Below are positions 32,731 through 43,260 of a stretch of DNA of 64,000 nucleotides, one piece after another; position 1 is the stretch's first letter, and each line of letters begins with the position of its first letter. The notes under the pieces were generated by a model that was not told where the DNA came from, searched no databases, and saw only the letters and a list, made by a program, of their open reading frames with translations. The DNA comes from Schizochytrium sp. TIO01 (taxonomy: Eukaryota; Sar; Bigyra; Thraustochytrida; Thraustochytriidae): NCBI GenBank assembly GCA_004764695.1, contig SMSO01000006.1:972859-1036858 (forward strand), in the 5' to 3' direction. Position numbers and translations under genes: made by a program.

Positions 32731-33597
32731 ACCGTTTCCAGTTATTTGGTCGAGCATCTTCTTGTTCAAGGGTTATCGAGTAATTTAAAAATTGGCAAAA
32801 CCTATCTTGTATTTTCTGTTTTCTGTTTTCTTTTTCTTTGTTGATGGTTAGTTTGAAATAAGCACGGCCCTAAGGTTCTACCTACCCCAAATTTATTTGT
32901 TTCAGAGATGTATATGTAGCTCTGTGCATTTTACTTCGTTTCTCTTGCCCCATCGAAAAAAATTATTTTTAAAGGACTAAAGTTCAGTTCCTACCATATG
33001 CACGTAGACATCTGGTTCATAACATCTATGTTTTGCTTCTACTCGAAATTTAAGATTTCTTTGACACAGAAGCAATGTATATTTGTTTGTGTGGTAGTTT
33101 AATGGCGGAAAAGCTGCTGATGAGAACATTGGTCAGAAAGGATTTCCCTCAAGCCAAGCTGCTCATTAGGAACTCTATGAACATCTCTATAAAGTCGCAC
33201 GTATCTTTAGGATCTTCATATCAGAAAGAAAATGTTTTTGTGCGATAATTGTGATTATTCTTTAGATTTTTTTTAATGAAGAAGGTTTTGTTTTATGATT
33301 TTCCAGCTCCTCGTTGCCATGCCGAACAGGACACAAGGACCCTTCGCCCTGCCTATTTCGAATAAATGAAGGAACAAAAAATAGACCAAACAGAAAAGTA
33401 GCTTCGTGGTACACAGGAGAAGAGATTTTTTTGAATGATGTTATAAACGTACTTACTTCTCTTCAAACACTCCGTAGCAGTCGTATCAATATAATTTTGG
33501 TTGATGTTGATGCTGATGGTCCTTGATCAGCAACAGACTCAGCAGACGTTATAATCGTATGCAGTAATCCTATTAGTTTCGCAATCTCGTCCTCCGT
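32479..33597. other. Convergent spacer with (TC)n tract
   Basis: About 1.1 kb between two convergent genes, with a tc dinucleotide tract at about 32694-32728 and AT-rich DNA beyond. No gene seen. Confidence 0.6.
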
Positions 33598-34722
33598 TTA
33601 CTTGTTGCACTCGCCCCAGGCGCAGATCTTGTAAGTGAGCATCAAGTCCATGAAATCCTTGTTTGACCACACAGGCTCTTGCATCTCCGGCAGCGCTGCT
33701 CTTGCCTTTGCATCGTAATTCTCTGTAAGAGGATCCTCCTCAACCTTGAGATCTGCCTGCAGTTTAGCCACCATAGGTTCCTCATGCCCCTGCGGTGGGT
33801 TGGTTTTCTTCTCCTTCTTGCGAGTCTTGAGGATTTCTTCTGAAGCCCTCGTCATAAGAGAGAGAGCGTTGGCCCTTGAGTAGTCATTCGTAGGGTAACT
33901 GTGGTGTTCACGTACCATGCACCGCACTGGGAGTTGTCCAGTTCTCAGCAGCGCGTCCACAGCATCCTCAACTTGAGCTTCCGACATCTTGGTCTTGTCG
34001 AGGTCTGCCTTGGAGGCTCTCGTAAACAGTCTAAAGACGGTGTCACAGCGCTCAAAGGGCTCCACGTCCATGAGCATAGTTGTGGCAGTGAGCAACACGC
34101 GGAGGTCCAGCTCATCACCTTGTTCTTCAAGCCTCAGCGCAAGTCTCTCAAGAAGATGATCACATTTGACAGCGGAGGACTCGGAGTCCAACAGCCTTTT
34201 GACTTGCGCGAAGAATGCAGCTGGACTGGCCTTGCCAGAGGGGAAATCCTTGAGCAAGCGCATGCGCAGAAGCTCAAATTGGGCGGGCTTAAGGCCGTTG
34301 CTGCTCCAGAGCTGATCAATCTCATCAGGAGCCATTGCAAGCTCACCGGCAAGGATCTGCTCGAGCTTCTTGCGCTTCTTCGAGTTCGCAGTACCACGGT
34401 AAAAGTACGCCACGATGGAACCAATGAAGAACAGCGCGATACCAAAGAACCAGTACGCCTCCTGCTCATTAGCACGGGCCACACGACGCTTCCGCTCCTC
34501 CTCCGTCTCTTTCGGCGCCTCCTTTGGCGTCTCAGACACGTTCACGGAGGTCGAGGCAGCGGTGCTCAAGGAGCGAGGAGTGGCGAAGGAGCTCCAACGA
34601 CGACCGAGAACAGATACGCGAGAAAACTCGGCGTGGGAGAGGACGCCGCCGAGAGAGACGCTGCTACGACCGAGGAGAGGACGTGCAGCGCCGGCGAGAC
34701 GCGCCATGGCGCTCATGGTCAT
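33598..34722 (-). CDS. Predicted mitochondrial single-pass membrane protein, unrecognised
   Basis: From the first ATG (34722) the product has 374 residues; the upstream frame is open but lacks an ATG. The first 55 residues are rich in Arg, Ser and Ala and poor in acids, as in a mitochondrial presequence (MARLAGAARPLLGR). A charged stretch (68-88) precedes one membrane span (90-109), then a very basic KKRKK. The remainder is soluble and helical. Its central part (about 190-270), with the pattern FERCDTVFRLF followed by a second helix and RTGQLP, vaguely recalls an EF-hand pair without a clear calcium loop. The C-terminus ends in a Trp/Cys motif, AWGECNK. I cannot name a family. Targeting to a mitochondrial membrane is inferred from the N-terminus alone. 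Confidence 0.7.
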   Translation of the reverse strand: MTMSAMARLAGAARPLLGRSSVSLGGVLSHAEFSRVSVLGRRWSSFATPRSLSTAASTSVNVSETPKEAPKETEEERKRRVARANEQEAYWFFGIALFFIGSIVAYFYRGTANSKKRKKLEQILAGELAMAPDEIDQLWSSNGLKPAQFELLRMRLLKDFPSGKASPAAFFAQVKRLLDSESSAVKCDHLLERLALRLEEQGDELDLRVLLTATTMLMDVEPFERCDTVFRLFTRASKADLDKTKMSEAQVEDAVDALLRTGQLPVRCMVREHHSYPTNDYSRANALSLMTRASEEILKTRKKEKKTNPPQGHEEPMVAKLQADLKVEEDPLTENYDAKARAALPEMQEPVWSNKDFMDLMLTYKICAWGECNK

Positions 34723-36107
34723 GTGAAAGCCAAGGCGAGACGAATACGAACGAGGCACCAAGGGGGGCAGAGGAGCGATTCGACCACGCAAGGAAGAACA
34801 GCAACTCTAAACGAGGCTCAAGACGCAGCCTCTGGGCCTGGGCTTGAAAGGAATTGAGCGACTGTACACCGCCACTCGTGCAAGAAAGCAGTGCAAAGGA
34901 GAAGAAATCAATCAATTTCTATGGGCTCCATAATGTGGTGGTAGTAGCAGTACTACTATTCAAGTCTTGTTTGTTTAGTTCACTGTATGAAGGCATTTGC
35001 TCTGCTTTATTAAAGCAAGGAAACCCATTTGGAAGGGCGCATACTATGGGTTATTAACTTCTTCTTCTTCTTCTTCTTCTTCGTTATATGACACAGGAAG
35101 AAAACACCTGTGAATAATCAGATTAGTTCATTCACCACAATTCTGTGAGGAGAAGATGCTTCGTGAGGATCCGAAGATGAAGACAGCGCCCCTAAGGGTG
35201 CTTTGGAGATGAAAGAACTGCGTTGGGAGAGCCAGATGCACTTGCTGCATCATATTGTGAAAGGCAATTGGAGTCAATGTAACTTTTAGCTGGTGTACAA
35301 GATCCTGATTGACGATTGTTCTGACATTACCAACAAAATGCTCTGTGAGGCTACTTATGACAAAGAAGCTATCTATCTAACAGTGATAATACACCCATTT
35401 GCTCCCCGAGCGGCATATTGCTTAGACAAAATTATCAAACCTCTGATAAGCCTTAACCTTATATCAATTAAATCTCACATCTCAGTTTCTAAATTTTACA
35501 AGATTCGTCTACAATTCGCCTTGTTTATCCCAGATCTGGTATATTCATAGACATCTGTGCGCTCACGATTTGTTGAGGTCGAAAGCAAAGCGATTTTATG
35601 CATATTGGAATGACATGTGTGGAAGAGGTCTATTTTTAAATAGGCCTCTATAGCAGGTTTAGCCCCTTTTTAAACTCCTTTAGGCCTCTTTGGGATTTTG
35701 AGAACTCTGGGCGAGACACGATTCCCTGCGTCTCGACTTTCGCTTTCTCGTGCTGCAAACTACGAACTCACTGAGCAAGGTCAGATCCATAGAAGCGCTG
35801 GCCTACCTTGTTGAGACCAAGAGGAGGTCCCGTCAAAGACTACGCCTAGTTTGTTTTGTGATAGCCACGGACGCTGCAGCGTCTCGATTCGCTTGAGTGT
35901 GCTTGCTTTCCCAGCGCGTAGCTCGCGGCAAAGACCATTTCCCTGTCCTTTTTGAACCTCGGTTAGAGATTAGAACGTCAATAAAGTATAAAAAGGAGAG
36001 AGGATCGCATTTCCCGCGGCGTGAATTCACTGCATCTTCTATTGATCTTGGCGGAAACCTATTTCGCCTAGTTGCTTCAAAGTTAACTTGGATTTGAGTT
36101 ATCAGAA
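34723..36107. other. Divergent promoter region of the mitochondrial-type gene and PEX6
   Basis: About 1.4 kb containing a ctt repeat (about 35059-35083) and two taggcctct copies near 35640 and 35683. Both flanking genes are transcribed outward from it. No supported gene. Confidence 0.55.
35987..35995 (+). promoter_or_regulatory. Candidate TATA element of PEX6
   Basis: The sequence tataaaaag lies about 113 bases before the PEX6 ATG, a reasonable place for a core promoter with a short 5' leader. This is a consensus match only. Confidence 0.3.
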
Positions 36108-39100
36108 ATGCTGCAAGCCTCAAGGGTTTGCGTATCCGGACTCGGTGCCCAGCACCGAGGTGCCGCTCCTGAGGCTGCCTGGGAAAATTTCCAAGTTAAA
36201 GTTGCAAATGCGCCTCTAGCCAAGGTTGAGAGGGTAGACCCTCTGGCCTGCGTCTATGTGTCAGTGCAGTCTTTGCGAAGGTTATCAATGATTAGCAATC
36301 GTTGGGCAGAGGTTTCAACAGTAGGCAACCGCAATGCTTTCGTCAGGGTGATTGCATCGCGAGCTCTCGACGAAGACGACGAAGAAGATCACAGTGAATC
36401 TAACAATGCCTCGAACCAGACCCAAGGAAACCTTGTGGTGATGAATCCTATGATGGCCTTCAACTTAGGTCTTCGCCAAGGCACCACGCACACCATTCGT
36501 ATGCGCCGGCGATTCTTTGGTGCAAATGACTCTCCTCCTATTGCTGCGCGTGTTACAATTGCACGTGTGCGCAGCCCTGCCTCAAGTGGGCATGCTGAGT
36601 ACGGTCCTGCCCTCCGGGAGTACTTCAGCATTCCTAGACTTGTGCGCAAGTACGATGTGCTTGCAATCCCAATCCGCGATGTCCTTACTCTAGAGGGCTG
36701 CGAAAACCACGGTGACAATGACCTTGATGATGACGAGATTGAGTTAACAGCAGGCAGCATGGGCGAGAGCGAAGAGGTTACCGGAGCTGCTTCAGGAGAA
36801 AGCACTCTCGAAGCCTTTGAAGATTACCCGTCAGACTTTACAGTGCTTGCAGACGATGCACTTGATGCGCGGGGACGTGAACTTCCCGTGCCACATTCAG
36901 TTGTCTACTTTCAAGTGATTGAGTTGTCACGTACATTGGAAGGCGCTCGTACTGATGCGAGCTCAGTCAGTGCAGCGTCCACAAACGGTGAATCAGATAC
37001 GGCATCTGAAAACGTGCACCCAGACCAAGACGAGGGAATGGTTGTGGATGGTGTTGGTGGGAACACCATGCTCACACAAGCCGGCGCTGTCAACACTCGA
37101 GTGCCTGATGCTAAGCAAATCCTTGAGTTTTCATTCGCCGAGTTCGCTGTTACAGACAAGCATGCGTTACACGAATTGGAACAAAAGGATGAAGAAGAGC
37201 AAGGTCGTCGGGCCGCCACCTCTACTGCACAACAGGAACTCTTGAAGGTTTTGCGTGTGGGAACTAATCCCAGACTCATGAAGCGTCTCAAGCGTCTCTC
37301 TGTTATGCTACATGGTGCTAAGGGCACTGGCAAGCGCCACATGATTAGCACAGCAGCATCAGAACTAGGCTTTCATGTTTACGAGACCTCACTCACCCCT
37401 TTACGTGGACTGCCCGAGGACCGTGCGGCAAAGAAACTTCGCCACATTCTCCATGAAGCCACCCAGGTATCACCCTGTATTATTCATTTGCGTCATCTAC
37501 AAGCCCTAGCTCCCTTGGCACAGGGTTCGGAGAAACCTGACGATCCTGAGCAAGTTGCCAATGTACTGAAAAATTTCTCACACCGCAATTGTCTTTTGGT
37601 AGCAAGTACACAAAGCGCAGACGAAGTCCCGGCTGTAATTCGTGGATGCTTTACTCACGAAGTTTCTATTCAGGCTCCCGACAAGGATGGTCGCCTTGCG
37701 ATTTTGGAATACCTCACAGATAGTAAGATCCGCCTTGCATCTGACGTTTCGCTGGAATCCCTTGCGGTTCGCACGGCTGGACGCACTGCCAATGAACTTC
37801 GTGCGCTTTTTGCAAATGCCGCATGCCGTGTGGCTAATGAAGCTGCACAAGTTGAGGCTGCAGAAGCTCGCACCGTGCCTCAGCTCGAAGAGGCCTGGTC
37901 GAGCATCCTTACGTCGAATGGTCACGGCCCGGCCTCTGTGGAAACTACTAACCTCGCATCGCCTGCATCTGGCATTTATGGAGGATCTACAACGGAAGAA
38001 TCTGCTGAAGGTGGTGCTGTGGTTGAGCTTACGCAGAAGATCATCGACGAGGCCCTCGAAGCACTTCCGAGCGCTGCAGCTATGGATATTGGTGCCCCTA
38101 AAATCCCCCAGGTCTACTGGAAGGATGTGGGCGGCCTGGGCCATGCCAAAGACGAAATCATGGACATGGTCCAGCTTCCGCTGCAGCATCCAGAACTCTT
38201 TGCCTCTGGAATGCGTCAGCGCAGTGGCATTCTGCTTTATGGGCCGCCTGGTACGGGTAAGACTTTACTGGCCAAGGCTGTAGCTACAGAATGCAATCTC
38301 AACTTTATCAGTGTAAAGGGTCCCGAGCTTCTTGATATGTACATTGGTGAAAGTGAGCGTAAGGTGCGACAAGTCTTTGAGACAGCTCGTAGTGCCAAAC
38401 CCTGTGTTCTCTTCTTTGATGAGCTTGATTCTCTGGCGCCCCAAAGAGGTCGTGGCGCAGATTCGGGCGGTGTTATGGATCGTGTGGTGTCGCAGCTCCT
38501 GACTGAAATTGATGGTATGCAAGGCAATGCTGATGTTTTCGTCATTGGTGCTACTAACCGTCCCGACCTTTTGGATCAAAGTTTGCTGCGTCCTGGTCGT
38601 TTTGATCGTCTTATTTACCTTGGTATATCTCGAGACCGCGATGCTCAGCTTAAGATTGTTAAGGCTCTTTCGCGAAAGTTTGTTATGGACGAGAGCGTCG
38701 ATCTTGATGCGCTTGTAGACAGGTGTCCATTCAATTTTACAGGTGCGGACTTTTATGCCCTTTGCTCAGGCGCCATGGCAAATGCATTGCAACGTCGCGT
38801 GCGCGAGATTCAGGAACTCATCCGGCAACACCCTGATAGCACACTTACTGCACGCAAGTACCTATCTACACTTGCTGAGAACGAGCTTCAGGTTACTGTA
38901 AAGATGGTGGATTATCTGGACTCTCTCCAAAACACAGTGGCATCTGTGTCAGAAGACGAGATTCGTCACTATGAGGCCTTGCGAGATAAATTCTCTAGCG
39001 GTCAGCAGCAGCAGCAACAACAGCAGGAGAATGAGGAACAGGAAGAGGATGGTCAGCAGCGGCAGCAATTGGAAGAGAAATATGCGTATATGAAGGGGCA

Positions 39101-39368
39101 TGATAAGCATCAGAAGTCTTTGGAAGGAAGTATCCCCCAAGCAAACGGATCCTCTGGGCATCATCTGAACGGCAACGGCCTTGCACATGATATGATCCGC
39201 CACTGCCCAAATTGCAAAGCTCCTACCCTTAAGGAAGGTGGCTGCGACAAGATGCAATGTCCCGCCTGTTCACAAGAGTGGAGTTGGGATACTCAAGAAC
39301 CTGTTGCTGAAGAAGATCTTGAAGGAATCAAGATATCAACCGAATCATTCGTGTATAAAAAATTATGA
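36108..39368 (+). CDS. PEX6: Peroxisomal biogenesis AAA ATPase PEX6 with extra C-terminal Cys finger
   Basis: A 1086-residue double AAA ATPase. The N-terminal part (1-380) has a PEX6-like region (VYVSVQSLRRL). D1 keeps a Walker A (GAKGTGKR, 403-410) but has LRHL where the Walker B acids should be, so it is probably inactive. D2 is canonical: WKDVGGLGHAKDEI near 670, Walker A GPPGTGKT near 712, Walker B FFDELDS near 769, KGPELLDMYIGESE, SGGVMDR and LRPGRFDR. The D2 wording fits PEX6 better than PEX1, VCP or NVL. With PEX1, PEX6 forms a hexamer that pulls ubiquitinated PEX5 from the peroxisome membrane. Unusually, D2 is followed by a Gln/Glu-rich linker (about 965-990) and a cysteine cluster, C1033, C1036, C1046, C1051 and C1054, that resembles a RING2/zinc-ribbon finger. 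Confidence 0.92.
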   Translation: MLQASRVCVSGLGAQHRGAAPEAAWENFQVKVANAPLAKVERVDPLACVYVSVQSLRRLSMISNRWAEVSTVGNRNAFVRVIASRALDEDDEEDHSESNNASNQTQGNLVVMNPMMAFNLGLRQGTTHTIRMRRRFFGANDSPPIAARVTIARVRSPASSGHAEYGPALREYFSIPRLVRKYDVLAIPIRDVLTLEGCENHGDNDLDDDEIELTAGSMGESEEVTGAASGESTLEAFEDYPSDFTVLADDALDARGRELPVPHSVVYFQVIELSRTLEGARTDASSVSAASTNGESDTASENVHPDQDEGMVVDGVGGNTMLTQAGAVNTRVPDAKQILEFSFAEFAVTDKHALHELEQKDEEEQGRRAATSTAQQELLKVLRVGTNPRLMKRLKRLSVMLHGAKGTGKRHMISTAASELGFHVYETSLTPLRGLPEDRAAKKLRHILHEATQVSPCIIHLRHLQALAPLAQGSEKPDDPEQVANVLKNFSHRNCLLVASTQSADEVPAVIRGCFTHEVSIQAPDKDGRLAILEYLTDSKIRLASDVSLESLAVRTAGRTANELRALFANAACRVANEAAQVEAAEARTVPQLEEAWSSILTSNGHGPASVETTNLASPASGIYGGSTTEESAEGGAVVELTQKIIDEALEALPSAAAMDIGAPKIPQVYWKDVGGLGHAKDEIMDMVQLPLQHPELFASGMRQRSGILLYGPPGTGKTLLAKAVATECNLNFISVKGPELLDMYIGESERKVRQVFETARSAKPCVLFFDELDSLAPQRGRGADSGGVMDRVVSQLLTEIDGMQGNADVFVIGATNRPDLLDQSLLRPGRFDRLIYLGISRDRDAQLKIVKALSRKFVMDESVDLDALVDRCPFNFTGADFYALCSGAMANALQRRVREIQELIRQHPDSTLTARKYLSTLAENELQVTVKMVDYLDSLQNTVASVSEDEIRHYEALRDKFSSGQQQQQQQQENEEQEEDGQQRQQLEEKYAYMKGHDKHQKSLEGSIPQANGSSGHHLNGNGLAHDMIRHCPNCKAPTLKEGGCDKMQCPACSQEWSWDTQEPVAEEDLEGIKISTESFVYKKL

Positions 39369-39893
39369 GGGGAAGAGACAAGACCCCAATATTTGAACGA
39401 ACAAAAGCTTGTCAACATCTTCCTTCATTCCCGTTTAGACCCAACCAGGTTTACTAAACCACCACTTTTGATTTATCGTAATTATTAATCCTACCTTCGA
39501 TTCATTTATAGAAGTTCGTTATCTTGTTTCAACTTTCAGTCAAAATACTTAGTTCTTCTTGAAATTTGAGTATCTTAATTTTAATATGTATTGACTGCTG
39601 CCTTCAAGGCATTGCATATATCTGTCACTCAGCCTTTCGACTGAGAAGAATAACAAAAGAAAGGCATTTGTAAAAACATTCAACAGATTGGGCGCAAGGG
39701 CTGCAGATAGAAGTGACACATGAATTCAAAGAGGCCAAAGCAGAAAAAAAATTGTATATCAAATATTGGCAAATATGACCATAATTACCAGATAGTAGCT
39801 GTCGCGGTGGCCTACACCGGGCAGCCTTGAGTGAAAATTAAGGTTGATCGCATCAGTCGGCTTGTACTGTTTTCACAAGCAAACTCTGTGTCG
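39369..39893. other. Convergent 3' spacer
   Basis: About 525 AT-rich bases between PEX6 and the small minus-strand gene. It should contain both 3' ends. No repeat or gene seen. Confidence 0.6.
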
Positions 39894-40271
39894 TTAAGGG
39901 TTCTCCTCCTCCGGGAATTTGCGACGCAAGCGAGTGAGATCTTCGGCCTCGTGCCTGTAATGTTTGCACTGTGCCAGAGCATTTGTGTAGTCCAAGAGGG
40001 TCCCCGAAACGCCTCCAATAGCCCAGTAGAGCTGCGATTTGTACTTGATCGAGAGCGGAAGACCTACAAGGATACCTCCAAGGCAGAACTGCCAGTGCTC
40101 CAGCAAGCAGGTGCCATACTTCAGGTTAGTGTCTGTGATGGCCTTCTCAAGGTCCTCGCGAGTTGCGAAGTCGCGCGCCACCATCGGCACATGAGGGATC
40201 GAAGCTGCGGGAGCAACGCCGTCCTCAGGTTTTACCTCCTCAGGCATTATCTTTGGAGCTGCGTCAGCCAT
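39894..40271 (-). CDS. Small two-hydrophobic-segment protein, unrecognised
   Basis: A 125-residue protein with a clear ATG. The N-terminal third is Pro/Ala/Glu-rich. A central hairpin of two short hydrophobic segments (about 61-77 and 80-93) is rich in glycine (CLGGILVGLP and AIGGVSGTLLDY) and is bracketed by cysteines at 55, 63 and 102. The tail is charged and helical. Glycine-rich hairpins of this size are common among small mitochondrial or ER membrane proteins, and the cysteine-hairpin-cysteine layout loosely recalls OCIA-domain proteins, but I do not recognise a specific family. The high-complexity composition, lack of repeats and position directly after a real gene support a real CDS. 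Confidence 0.65.
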   Translation of the reverse strand: MADAAPKIMPEEVKPEDGVAPAASIPHVPMVARDFATREDLEKAITDTNLKYGTCLLEHWQFCLGGILVGLPLSIKYKSQLYWAIGGVSGTLLDYTNALAQCKHYRHEAEDLTRLRRKFPEEENP

Positions 40272-41099
40272 GTTGTAGAGCAGCTAGTTTCGCTTTGCTA
40301 GCTTAGCTCAGTTTTCCTTTGCTTAGTTTGCTTTGCTTTGTTTGCTCTGCCTAATGTCTGTGTCTACCTGATTAGGTAAGGTATTGCTTAGTACGAAAAG
40401 TTACTAGGTAGGCACTAGCTACTGTTGATTGAAGATGTGCATTTTGAAGTGGCCACATTTGGTTTCAAGTCTACTGCTGGTTGGTAAGGGGCTGGGAACG
40501 CACTATAGCAACCATGAAAACTTCAGGGAAAGTATTAAGGCATTCGCATACTAGATATGTTTGTTCAGGGTGTCGACGCGTTTAGAATGTGTGCATGGAG
40601 TCACTAGGATTAATTAAATTTATCACAAATGAAATTAAAGGGAAGTCTAGGAAGTGAAGAAAATGCACAATCTTGGGTTAATATTTGCCTTCTATATACC
40701 TACTCACTGAGATGATTACTTTTGCTTCATTGCTTCAAGCTGGATCAAGGTTTGAGTGCATTGAAATACAAGCTAGAAAGCTTTCAAATGAATCTGACTC
40801 AAAATGCTAACTTACTTTTAAAATTTGATACAAGGTTCAACATCATGCAAATTGGTGTAGATGAGAGCTAAAGATGTTTTCCACCTTCACTGCATCTATT
40901 CTCAGGAGACTGTCAGGTCTTTTTAATAAATAAAAACTAACATTCTTTAGAAGTTTGTTAAGGAAAAGTTTAGACATCGCCTTCTGTATAACTTCACTAT
41001 TTGTAAGTCACACTTCATTTACCTGTTATCTTTAATTCAGCCTCAACACAATTCTACATCTGCTTCAAGATGACCTTGTTATTTAACCAACACTTATAG

Positions 41100-41780
41100 C
41101 GCTGGTCAACACGTAGTTCGTAGTTTAGAGTGGTAAAACACTGAACAGAACTTTTACAAGTATATTTCTGACTTGGTCCATCAAAACATTTGCACGTTCA
41201 GCTTTGAAGATAGAACAATAAAGATCCTCCCTCAGTGGGTGTACATAACCATTTCTTGAACCTATCGTGCTATGAAGAACCAAGGTTGATGCATTTTTGT
41301 TTCTAATCTGAACAAAGTGCTTTTCCTGCTTGAGAGGGGGTGGTTATCTTGCGAGTTTTTATTGGCGAGGGCTGTTAATATTGATCCAAGTTACCAGAAT
41401 AAGAATATTTCCTAATATATAATCATGTAATATATAATATTTGTGATTTTGGAGATCCTGCCAAAAAAACTCGCGCTTATAGTATACCCCTCCAATTTTC
41501 TCGCCATATTAATACTACGGCTGAAAAAAATGGCCAGTGGCGTATGACGAGAATATAAAGTTTGGAAGTTTAATTCTTTTTGACCTCCAAATACTCTTTC
41601 CTCACAAAGAAAATTAACCATTATATTAGTATGCGTGTACTGTGGGGAAGAGAAGACTTTGAGCTATAATTTACAAAGTCTATATGAATTTTGTTAATGG
41701 TGAGAATAGTATTTATGCAGTGGTAGTAGAGAGGAGACACCACTGGGCAATGAAGTAGAGGGATCCACTGGGTTTCATTT
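41100..41780. repeat. Diverged duplicated segment, copy 1
   Basis: Shares ordered blocks with DNA about 1.0-1.08 kb to the right. Blocks: ggtcaacac (41105), atttgcacgttca (about 41190), ttaccagaa then tatataat (about 41392-41420), a tacccctcc block (about 41485), ataaag then gaagt (about 41553), and gaattttgttaa (about 41686). No intact ORF of note. Confidence 0.6.
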
Positions 41781-42099
41781 TTTAAAATTAAAAAGAGATT
41801 TCTGGGTTATTTCGAAGAGAATGGACAATTATGTCAACTTTACTTATTTTCATGTGATTAAAAGTATAATACTAGTATCTGTCAATGGAAAACTGAAGGT
41901 TTCCCAAGCTCTCAAAGTTACCTATTCTGCATAGGGAATGAGCTGTTTCCTTTTGCTTTTATTTGTTAAAATGAAGCACTTTGATTTGACGTATTTGCAA
42001 GGAAAGCTGTTTCATTTATTATCTGCATGTGGCTTTGGCTTCAAAGGAGTTATCTATCTGATAAGTAAGAAAGGTCTTAAACTTTGATCAAAATCCGCA

Positions 42100-42830
42100 A
42101 CGCAGGTCAACACATACCCGGCTATAATTGCTGAAGAGCTGATCTGTCACCTCGGGTATATCTTATACCATGTCTTCTGGACTTTTCTTCAGATTTGATA
42201 ACTTCGAAGATGCATTTCTAAGATGGCCTATAATGGATTTGCACGTTCAATTTATAAGAAAACGAGATAACATATCATATCAGTCTGAGCCTTTCGGCTA
42301 TTCCAGCCTCTCCTACTTTGCAACCCGAGTCAATCTGAAGTGTACCATCCATGAATCTATCGCCTGGCGCATTATTGTTTCCAAATTTTGAGCCGAGTTG
42401 TTCCAGCAAGACATTAAGGGGGGCATGTAATCACGTTTTACGTGTTTTAGGTCAGCTAATATGGATTTCACTTACCAGAAACCGAATATTTTACTTATAT
42501 AATATCTGCAGTAATGAATGTCCAAAAACTTAATTTTCTAGGACACGTAACTCTTGCCTAGGGTACACCCCTCCATCTTTACGTCTTACCTCCTTACTGT
42601 GTAAAGGTTTACCTTGGGGAGTCTTACCACGATATAAAAGTCTGAAGTGTCAACAATTTTCATACACTTCTGCCATGACTTTGAGGATGATTGTATGTTC
42701 GATTCTCAAGAGAGGATCCGCCATTTCAGGCAAACTTCTGTACATGTTTATGACTCTTTTGTTAAACATTTCGAGCCTATCACTGTTGCAACACATAAAT
42801 TTATTAAAGTTTGCTGTTTAGCGTTATAAC
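42100..42830. repeat. Diverged duplicated segment, copy 2
   Basis: Matches copy 1 in the same order: ggtcaacac (42106), atttgcacgttca (about 42236), ttaccagaa then tatataat (about 42473-42503), tacacccctcc (about 42564), ataaaag then gaagt (about 42634) and cttttgttaa (about 42757). The spacing relative to copy 1 grows from about 1.00 to about 1.08 kb, so the copies differ by indels. Confidence 0.6.
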
Positions 42831-42939
42831 TGAACGATATAAGTGGGGGTATGGTATGAGTGCAAACGTGACGTGTCTGATAATGTTAAAACATATTACA
42901 GGAATTCGAATATCAACATCGTAGAACTATATGGTTTCT

Positions 42940-43260
42940 CCAAAGAATCTACAAATTTACAGAGACTTGCCCAAAAACCGAGCGCTTAAAATGCCCCCCC
43001 ATGTTTTCTGCCGCGAGAATACTAGGGAGAAAAAGTGTCCCAGTGGTGTAAAATGGGGGCGAACAAAACTTGAAGGGTAATTCTATGTTTACTGCCGAAT
43101 ACTACTGCTTTTTCACAAAGAATGTCGATTATATAATGGACGGGGCAAGATACATCACCGCTGGGTAGATTAGACTTTCGAACTTACATTAAACTCTCTT
43201 TCTGAATTTTGTTTACGCGAATTAAAAAATTATACCGGTGGGACTTGACAGGAGATAACA
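42940..43260. repeat. Diverged duplicated segment, partial copy 3
   Basis: Matches only the right half of the unit: gcccaaaaaccgagcgctt then a poly-C block (about 42970-43005) corresponds to copy 1 at about 41460-41490. Ccagtggtgtaaaatg (about 43040) matches ccagtggcgtatgac, and catcaccgctggg (about 43153) matches caccactggg of copy 1 (about 41740). Confidence 0.5.

Noticed and set aside
33901-34857. 318-residue plus-strand ORF
   Set aside because: Antisense to the mitochondrial-type gene, whose frame has a presequence and membrane span; the antisense frame has no domain.
37578-38579. Several 100-210 residue ORFs on both strands inside PEX6
   Set aside because: Shadows of the conserved PEX6 D1/D2 coding frame.
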